Below are positions 57,321-64,000 of a stretch of 64,000 nucleotides of DNA, piece by piece. The notes below the pieces were generated by a model. That model searched no databases. It was not told the origin of the DNA and was given only the letters and a program-made list of their open reading frames with translations. Position 1 is the first letter of the stretch. Each line of letters opens with the position of its first letter. Source of the stretch: Cotesia glomerata. Lineage: Eukaryota; Arthropoda; Insecta; Hymenoptera; Braconidae. The translations under genes were made by a program, and so were the position numbers. The stretch lies in NCBI RefSeq assembly GCF_020080835.1, contig NC_058163.1, positions 11,821,113-11,885,112 on the forward strand, read 5' to 3'.

Positions 57321-57674
57321 TAAGGTGTGCCAAAATGTGACTCCCTTGATGGACCTCTTAAAATTGGAATTTTGAGTTCCGCTTTTAACAGGAGTTGTGT
57401 TTGGGCATTTCCTGACATATTTAAAGCATCGAGGATTTATTTGATTTTTATAGAATTTTTTAACAGGAATTTTGTTCAGGCATTTTTGCTGAAATTTTAA
57501 AATTTCAAAATTTGGCCGAACAAGACTCCTGTTATAAAATTCTATGGAAATAAAATAAATCCTTAACGCTTAAAATATGTCAGGAAATGCCTAAACACAA
57601 CTCCTGTGAAAAGCGGAACTCAAAATTCCAATTTTAAAAGGTCCATCAAGGAAGTTACATATTGGCACACCCTA
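57321..57674. mobile_element. TA-flanked MITE, about 350 bp
   Basis: Ends taaggtgtgccaaaatgtga and ...attggcacacccta are inverted, and the inverted similarity runs for about 165 bp (cccttgatggacctctt, ggaattttgagttccgcttt, ggcatttcctgacatat). Flanked by TATATA. Non-coding. TA flanks and GGTGTGCC ends suggest a Tc1/mariner-type relative. Confidence 0.75.
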
Positions 57675-58190
57675 ATATATATATATTGAAACACCAAATT
57701 TTTCAATCTTAAAAATTTAATTCCTTAGCCCAATAAACCTCGCGGATAAGAGAATAGTCGCCTAAGTTTCATAAAAAGTTTTGGGATCCACTGCTCTTTG
57801 GAATATTCCGCTTCCGTATGAATGTCGGTATTTTGTTTAATAGAAAAGGTCTAGACAAAAGTTCTCGCGCGTGCCAGTTAACTTGCTTTAATTACTTACA
57901 AATTTGACTGCGAAGATGACCCTTTGTCCTTGATTGACCCTTTTGATTGACGAGATTGGCGAAATAGTTGTAGACGTATTAAATAGATGTTGGCATTCTC
58001 AATAATAAATCGTGATTGGCGACAAAGATTATAAAAGAAAACTTAACTTTATTTCACCAAATAAACACTTAGAATAGGATTTATAATATTTCGGTAACGT
58101 AGGTTGACTAAATATTTGTAAAATAGAACACTTATTACGATTATAACTAACACTAGTTACGATTATAACTAATTTTATAATAATAATAGT
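57675..58190. other. Unassigned region
   Basis: No coding frame. tttgtccttgattgaccctt ttgattgac near 57,925 is a short tandem-like duplication. On the minus strand this may be the LTR or 3' region of the Gag-like element at 59.4-60.8 kb, but no second LTR copy is present to confirm it. Confidence 0.35.
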
Positions 58191-58196
58191 GAGCGT

Positions 58197-58949
58197 GGTG
58201 AGTAATCACCTGATGCGAAGATAATTAATTTTATAGAAAATAATACAGAATATTAAATTAAATAATGAACTTTTAGAACTTAATGAGATTTTAGTGAGTA
58301 ATCACCGAATAGTAGTAATAGTGGTAAGATTGACTAAGAAATATCTAGCGTGGTGGTTGACACCGGGGGATAGATCGAAGTGTCGATCATCGCTCAAGTT
58401 TTGAGGTTCGTAGCTGATTTTTCCCTCCTCGTGTCGTCTTGTGACGTCACGGGGCTACACATTAATTTAGCTAGTGTCGGTAACGAAAATTTCGGGTGGT
58501 AGTTCGCCAGGCTGGTAACATCGGGACATTTTGTAGTGTCTCAATCCCCCCTGCCAAGCCAAGACTACCCCGTCAATTTTTGAACCGAGCTAGCTCTTTG
58601 AAAGAGTCGGTGAGTCGTCACCGGGTATGAGGATAGTAGGGTGATAGGAGTTAGTGGTGAGTGATCACTGAGGAAGAATGCTTTGATGAAATAGTAGTAA
58701 ACAAAGTTGATGAAAGAGTTGGTGAGTAGTCACCTAATAGTAGTGTGTGTTGGTGAGTAGTCACCTATAGTGGTATAATTTGTGTTGGTGAGTAATCACC
58801 TATAGTAGTGAATGAGGAGATAGATGAGTAGATTGGTGAGTAGTCACCTGGAAATTGGGTGTGTGGATGGATTGGTGAGTCATCACCTAAAAAAAAAATT
58901 TTGAAATAATAAATAAAATTTTTAGTAGTAAGATTGGTGAGTAATCACC
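58197..58949. repeat. Ten-copy dyad repeat GGTGAGTARTCACC
   Basis: Copies at about 58,197, 58,293, 58,609, 58,655, 58,721, 58,752, 58,787, 58,834, 58,873 and 58,935. Arms GGTGA/TCACC surround a 4-base centre; six are exact to the consensus and four differ by one or two bases. Spacing is irregular (31-316 bp), closest in the right half. Between them lies a GC-richer patch (58,370-58,600) which on the minus strand contains a purine run ggcaggggggattgaga. Confidence 0.8.
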
Positions 58950-59398
58950 TGTAAAGTGAATAATTAATTTGAATAGAGAATTCCCTTGAGCAAATGGTCG
59001 AAACCTCGGTCTAGACTTCGATCTATTTGAGTTGTGCTAAAAAAAAATAAAATTATTATAATTGTTGCTTATTTTTTTTTTTGATTGGTCTGCAGCTGTA
59101 ATTAAAACAAATTAAACTGGCAGATATAATATTAGATGATATAAATGATTTAGTAAATATTATAGTTTTATGATGAAATAGTGTGATAAATGCTTAATAT
59201 AAATTTTATTGTAGTAATAATTGTGTCATAGAAAAGTAATAATAATAGTATAATGATACAGTGATATTTTAAATAATTATATGAACGATGATACAGTAAT
59301 ATAAATAATTAATTAAGTGAATGATTAAATAGGGGTTTATCTTCACAGAGAACGCTGGTACGTCTCTTGGAAGTCTTCGATGTCCTCTTTGTTGTTAT
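58950..59398. other. AT-rich spacer
   Basis: No coding frame or repeat recognised. Confidence 0.5.
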
Positions 59399-60807
59399 TT
59401 ATCTCGATTCCGTTTTTGTATCCAGGCCAACGTCGGTTACTAGCCTGGTATTCTGGATCAAAAATTGAAATGGTACTCCACATCTTTGGTAGTGTCCTTG
59501 CAATTTTTCCTTTTCCTCGTTTTCAGGTGGACGAAAACTAAATTCAGCGTGCTTCCAAGCTTGGTTGGCTGTATCCTTTCGAGTACTTGAGACATCGTAT
59601 ATTGGTGTTGTTTGTGTCTGATAATGCGGTAACGAATTTAAAATTGTTACCGTGACTGGACTAGTTGGAAACTCGTCTCGCAACCCTTGTCGAGATGAAA
59701 TTTTCGACTGAGAGAATTGAATTTTTCAAAAGTTGGTTTTTGAGCTAACTGACGATTTTTAGTTCCAATTTTGTAAATAGTAGTGTTTTGTTTTCCCTTG
59801 AAAATCAATGGAAGTGAATCGGCTTCTGGTTGGACAGGCTCCTTGCATTCATCTGGATATTTTCCCAGTTTATGCATTTTGGGTTCGATTGAGTTAAGTC
59901 ATTGTTTGACGGCAACGACACCTCGTTCTACTTCACGTACAGAACTTGCCAGGTTGGTGAGTTGGCAATTCTTTAATGAGGAATGGCTTTGTACGAGTCT
60001 TTTCATGCCATTCTGGAGTCCTTGGATGTCCTGTGTATTCTTCTGGATTTGGATATGGACTTTCTTCATTGCTTTACAGATATCTTCAACCCATTCAGGT
60101 CGTTTATAAGTGAACCTGAAGGGTGGTTAAGGTAATGAAGTCAACTGGCTTCTGTCATTCGGCATGGGCTTTGTAAGTTTGGCTGCCACATTGTTATCTG
60201 ATGGATCTGATACAGCTGCTATAGTCGTTGGAGCTGTAGAAGTTATGCCAGGCTGTACCATTGTTGGTCTAGGAATTCTGCCAATGTTGAGCTGGGTGAT
60301 GGATGTTGAAGCTTCTTCAGTATTGGTCGTTGTCGTTGTAGGGGTCGGTATTAATGATTTAGATGGTAATGAAAATGACTGTTTCTTAGAATTACAAGTG
60401 ATTATGGGATCAGAAGGTAAAGTTTCTGATTTAACGCTTGTTATCGACGACAACTTCGAAGTACTCTCAGTTCTAGTCTGAAATGATGGTTTTCGTTTAT
60501 TTTGACTTGATATTTTAGAGTTGTTTGAGTCATGTGTGCTGAGACTGTGTATGAGCATAAGGTCATTAGGTTCATTACCAGATTTAATTTTTAATTCAGG
60601 TTTTGAACGAAGCAGTTCTGACTCAGAGTCTGACTCCTGGTCTATATACTCATAATCTAATTCGTTTTGGTTAATATCAGGGATTTCTGAACTATTTTCT
60701 TCGCAGTTGTTAGAAACCGACCTAACTGGGACACTAGTTAAAGAAATAGGTGCCGTAAGGGTTTGGATCGCGGATATTTGAGCCTTAGTTGGTGTATTGG
60801 AGATCAC
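59399..60807 (-). pseudogene. Broken Gag-like gene (minus strand)
   Basis: Read from 60,807 downward: 226 codons rich in Ser, Thr, Asp and Glu (DYEYIDQESDSESELL) with a Thr run (PTPTTTTTNTEE) and a stop at 60,129-60,127. Coding-like sequence continues with a coiled-coil-like region (RPEWVEDICKAMKKVHIQIQ near 60,100-60,040, then TNLASSVREVERGVVAVKQ). A stop near 59,900 is followed by 59,877-59,647 and, in another frame, 59,683-59,399 (SSTRKDTANQAWKHAEFSF, HYQRCGVPFQFLI). The layout (disordered front, coiled coil, basic tail, then dyad repeats and a purine run) suggests an LTR-element Gag, but no pol or family match is visible. It may instead be an unknown host gene in decay. Confidence 0.4.
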
Positions 60808-60879
60808 CGGAGTAACTACTTGGTTTTCGGGATCCGGGTTTTTTGTAAAGGGTCGAAAACCAGCTCTTTTCCGTATCTC

Positions 60880-61897
60880 GTCTGTAGTTCGTGAAAAGAA
60901 GAAATCTGATCCTCAAGCTTATCAAGATTGGTATGAGGAACATGAAGATTCATGTGCCATCAATCATCGGGGAAGTGCTGGGAAAATGGAGGTAGATGCT
61001 GTTGTCGAGATGTTCAACAGATCGGTCGAGAAGCACGGGGTAAAGTACATAAAATATATTGGAGATGGAGACTCCAAGACATTTAAAGGTATTCTTGATA
61101 TCAACCCGTATGATGATGATCCAGTCGTAGAAAAAAAAGAGTGTGTTGGGCATGTCCAGAAACGTATGGGTTCCAGGTTGCGTAAAGCAAAAAAAGACAA
61201 TAGTGGTATTGGCGGCAGAGGAGCTGGTAAATTGACAGATAAAGTAATCAATGAGTTGAGTTTATACTACGGTCTGGCAATTCGTCGGCATCCTGATTGT
61301 TTGCAGAGTATGAAGAATGAAATATGGGCTACTTATTATCATAAAAGTTCAAGCGATAAGAATCCACAACACATGTACTGCCCAACTGGTTCGTCAAGCT
61401 GGTGTAAATGGCAACAAGCCTCAGCTGAGAACACTCTTGAAGAGTTTGTCCACGAACATCCCCCTGGATGAAAAAGTACTGAAAGTAATTGAGCCCATTT
61501 ATACCAGTTTATCGTCTGACGATTTACTACATCGATGTTTGGGATCCGAAACTCAAAATAACAATGAATCGCTCAATTCATTAATATGGACTTTTGCTCC
61601 CAAGCATATTCACGCTGGATCTCAAACAATTCAAATTGCGAATTATTTAGCTGTTGCCATTTTAATGAAGGTTATTTACCTATCTTAAAAATAATAGAAC
61701 TTATGGGCATCACCGTCGGTACTGAAGCTCATTCATTTGCTATCAGACGTAACGAAGTTCGGATTGAGCGCTCTGAGCTACGAGCTACTGCTGAATCCAA
61801 AGAAGGCAGAACAGCTCGATTAGCTGAAAGAACTTCACAAAACATCGAATATGAAGTTGAGGAAGGCCCAATGTATGGATCTGGAATCGCCGATTAA
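60880..61897 (+). pseudogene. Kolobok/Mutator-like transposase, frame-broken
   Basis: Recognised by the series DPQAYQDWYEEHEDSCAINH, RGSAGKMEVDAVVEMFNRS, VKYIKYIGDGDSKTFKGI, ECVGHVQKRMGSRLRK and GAGKLTDKVINELSLYYGLA, characteristic of the transposase family named Mutator-like in domain databases and carried by Kolobok elements. The GDGD acid pair and H/C residues are present. The frame opens before 60,880 by chance. It breaks near 61,400 (continues SLSTNIPLDEKVLKVIEPIY, LGSETQNNNESLNSLIW in another frame) and again near 61,660 (IIELMGITVGTEAHSFAI...), ending at 61,897. Parts of the middle are shortened. Not active. Confidence 0.65.
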
Positions 61898-62511
61898 TCC
61901 AAAGTGAGTATTGAATGTTATTATACGAGTTATTCTACTATAATTGTTTCTCAAACTTTAAACGCGTTTTTCTCAAAACTACTTTTTTGAAGTGGTTGAC
62001 ATGATATCTCAAGTTCTACCCGACCGATTCTTTTGAAATTTGGTGGGAATCTTCTTTATATATCTTTCTATCGCGTCTGCTTTGGATTTTAAAAAATTTC
62101 AATTTGGAGTATTTTTAAAAAATTCGAAAAGGTCAAAAAAAGGGGGTAAAAAAAAAATTGATATTTGATGTCGACGCCATTTTGTGAATTTTTTTTTTTT
62201 TTCTTGAGGAAGGTCAACGCGATAGCGACATCTTTACAGATTAAGAATTTTTCAAATTTTTTTGTTTCAGATCACTACAAGGGCTGGAATCATGTCAATC
62301 AGGGTGCACCGTTTTTTTTGTAGCCCCCACTTCACCGACCTGTAATTTGTCCAATTTATCATTTTTTTTTTTTTTCAATTTTTTTTTATATTCTTGAAAC
62401 GTTAATAAACATCATATAAAAAAACCGATAGTAAAAATGTTCTCAATTTTTTTTTATGTTAGTTTGAAAAATGCCTAAAATTTAGGCTTCTAGACCAGAA
62501 TACCCCCTTAA
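60880..62511 (+). mobile_element. Kolobok/Mutator-type DNA transposon fragment with right terminus
   Basis: Transposase remnant followed by about 600 bp of AT-rich 3' region and the terminus ggcttctagaccagaatacc ccc immediately before TTAA (62,508-62,511). Read inward this is GGGGGTATTCTGGTCTAGAA, which from memory matches the style of TTAA-flanked Kolobok ends in arthropods. The left terminus is not found in the window, so the element is truncated on the left. Confidence 0.5.
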
Positions 62512-63337
62512 GCAAATGCAAGTTACGCGATATTGTAAAATACGGTTTCTGAAATAAAAAAATTTTTTTTTTTTATACTCAGAAAAAAGTAAACTGTAAA
62601 ATTTATTCGGATTCCGGTCAATTTTTATAGTTTCAAATAGTACAGCGGGCATCGGGGTGGCACAAATGTAAATATTACAAAACTTAAAGTAGAAAGTGTA
62701 CAAGCCACAATTTTTAATTTAATATCGAAAATGTGAATACTAGCTGTCACTCTATAGTAAATAACGACTCTCTCATATTAAAAAATTACAGTTACAAACA
62801 GTCAAAATTGCCGTTTCAATATATAGTATATACTATGAGGAGAAGCGGAAGGTCTCAAAGTCGGAGAATTTAACATTTGAAACAGTAAAAATTCTGTTCT
62901 TAAAATATATATTTTACCAGTCCAAGCAAATCAATAATTATAGTTTGAAAAAGGAAAAAAAATAGAGTGTGTGTACTTATGTACACGCGTTAGAAGTTAT
63001 ACTTCTTTGCCGTATAAAAAAAATTTTAAATAACTAAAGTGCAGCAATGATCAACAATAAATATTAAAATTAGTCAAAAAAATTTTGTTCGAATAAAAGA
63101 GGTTTTATTAACATAAAAATATGACTATACAATAAAAATTTATAATTATTATTCTATATTCGCAGATTCTTCTGGTAGTGATTGAATAGGCATGTGAGTA
63201 ACAAGAGGTTTGTGGTAACTAAAATATGATATAAATGATCTCGTTGAAACGTTAGATAAATATCTTGTAAATACAGCATCAATAGTGGTGCCATGCCGTG
63301 TTGTAGATACTGTAGGATCATTATTGATTAATAGATT
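62512..63337. other. Non-coding, with Helentron-like hairpin motif
   Basis: On the minus strand, about 63,010-62,965, the sequence gaagtataacttctaacgcg tgtacataagtacacac contains two small palindromes (GAAGT/ACTTC and GTGTAC/GTACAC). I associate this motif with Helitron/Helentron 3' regions in insects, and it lies downstream of the endonuclease frame at 63,338. Otherwise AT-rich. Confidence 0.35.
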
Positions 63338-64000
63338 TTAATCATCTTCTAAAAATTTAATAAGTAGCCCAGAAGTTTCTAAACTGAAGTTAACGTTAAA
63401 GTCTCCACTTAAAATCATGGGTAACTTATCCTCATTGCTACCCATATATGATGCTCCAATTGTTGTGTATGGAAATAGTGCCCGTTTCAGAAAATAAACA
63501 ATGTCTTCAATTTTTTTAATTGGAGAAATATAAATTGCAATCAAAACAATTTTGTTACCATCTTCCATTATACACTCAGCTACGCAAAATTTACCAACTG
63601 GCGACGTTGATGAACTTACAAATTCGGACTGTCTCACTGTCATGTCAATACAAGGAGTAATAATACTTGTAGTATCGTTTGCACCGTGATAAATAGCAAC
63701 GCCTCCAGCTCGACGATTTGGTCGTTTATATTGAACTATACAATTTAAATCTGGTATATTAACTGATTCATTATCATTTAGCCAAGTTTCATTTAACATC
63801 AAGATCTGTGATTTTTGTATAACTGAATCACTTGTCAATGGAGTGAACGCGTAGACTTTGACAGTTGAAAGTATACACTGTCAATCCTTTTCTTTGGCTA
63901 ATGAAAATTAAGATTTCGGTACTGATAGTATTCAAACGATTATTCAAGAGTCTTTGAAATTCATTTCGTAAATTAGCGATTGCAGTTGAAGGTCTTCGTC
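63338..64000 (-). pseudogene. Endonuclease (EEP family) fragment, Helentron or LINE origin
   Basis: The minus-strand frame 63,838-63,338 carries ILMLNETWLND (metal-binding Glu), RRAGGVAIYHG, LIAIYISP and LSGDFNVNF (catalytic D-x-N), ending FLEDD-stop. It is a short endonuclease/exonuclease/phosphatase domain lacking the final S-D-H part. Upstream, after a one-base frame break near 63,840, another frame (TVYTFNCQSLRVHSID) supplies the domain's opening strand with its Asn, preceded by SQRKGL; coding probably continues past the window edge. Placement next to a possible Helentron 3' motif favours a Helentron C-terminal endonuclease, with a LINE as the alternative. Confidence 0.55.

Noticed and set aside
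58721..58949. The GGTGAGTARTCACC cluster as a CRISPR array
   Set aside because: Eukaryotic context, 14-base dyads with very uneven spacing and no adjacent cas genes.

Overview
Non-coding-rich nuclear DNA from an arthropod, most likely an insect. The grounds are an AT-rich composition with long microsatellites, introns with GTAAGT-type donors and pyrimidine-AG acceptors, an env-bearing errantivirus-type LTR element, a BEL/Pao element and R1-clade LINEs. A hymenopteran, possibly a parasitoid wasp, is a guess from repeat style only. No ordinary conserved housekeeping gene is visible; nearly everything recognisable is a transposable element or a gene derived from one.

Layout. 1-8.9 kb: a dispersed host repeat whose internal AC/ACAT microsatellite received two R1-clade LINEs head to tail (A, 5'-truncated; B, near full length). 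8.9-10 kb: a tandem array of about 186 bp (2 x 93). 10-16 kb: AT-rich DNA with two orphan exon-like open frames, a 2.2-kb DNA transposon with about 0.5-kb inverted termini, two copies of a double-hairpin MITE and smaller foldbacks. 16-20.2 kb: a second, inverted copy of the same host repeat, its microsatellite again occupied by an R1-clade LINE (C, minus strand, internally deleted). 20.2-21.3 kb: a 364-bp (4 x 91) tandem array. 21,556-21,655: 100-N assembly gap.

21.66-35.39 kb: one errantivirus-like element of about 13.7 kb with near-identical LTRs, a tRNA-Leu-type primer site, gag, pol, env and a polypurine tract. Its unusual content: two retropepsin-like folds in tandem, an AT-hook-like linker, a macro (OARD1/TARG1-like) domain between RNase H and integrase, and a GC-richer region between env and the 3' LTR that carries an antisense multi-exon transcription unit. 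gag, pol and env are all frame-broken in this copy.

35.4-49.3 kb: AT-rich DNA with a 665-bp inverted-repeat element and a six-exon FLYWCH zinc-finger/MULE-transposase gene (37.86-43.55 kb). Its exon phases all match; it has a TATA box and one in-frame stop at the catalytic D-G-T-F motif. 49.36-56.06 kb: a BEL/Pao element, also broken, with a marked strand-specific excess of the tetramer CGCT in coding and LTR DNA alike. 56.15-56.89 kb: three phase-consistent exons of an acidic protein. 57.3 kb: a TA-flanked MITE. 58.2-58.95 kb: ten copies of a GGTGAGTARTCACC dyad. 59.4-60.8 kb (minus): a broken Gag-like gene. 60.9-62.5 kb: a broken Kolobok/Mutator-type transposase with a TTAA-flanked right terminus. 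63.3-64 kb (minus): an endonuclease domain of Helentron/LINE type running off the window.

The region reads as an insertion hotspot. LINEs target one microsatellite-bearing repeat family, LTR elements lie next to a possibly domesticated MULE gene, and MITEs are nested inside other transposons. The features most deserving follow-up are the antisense gene and macro domain of the errantivirus and the CGCT signature of the BEL element.
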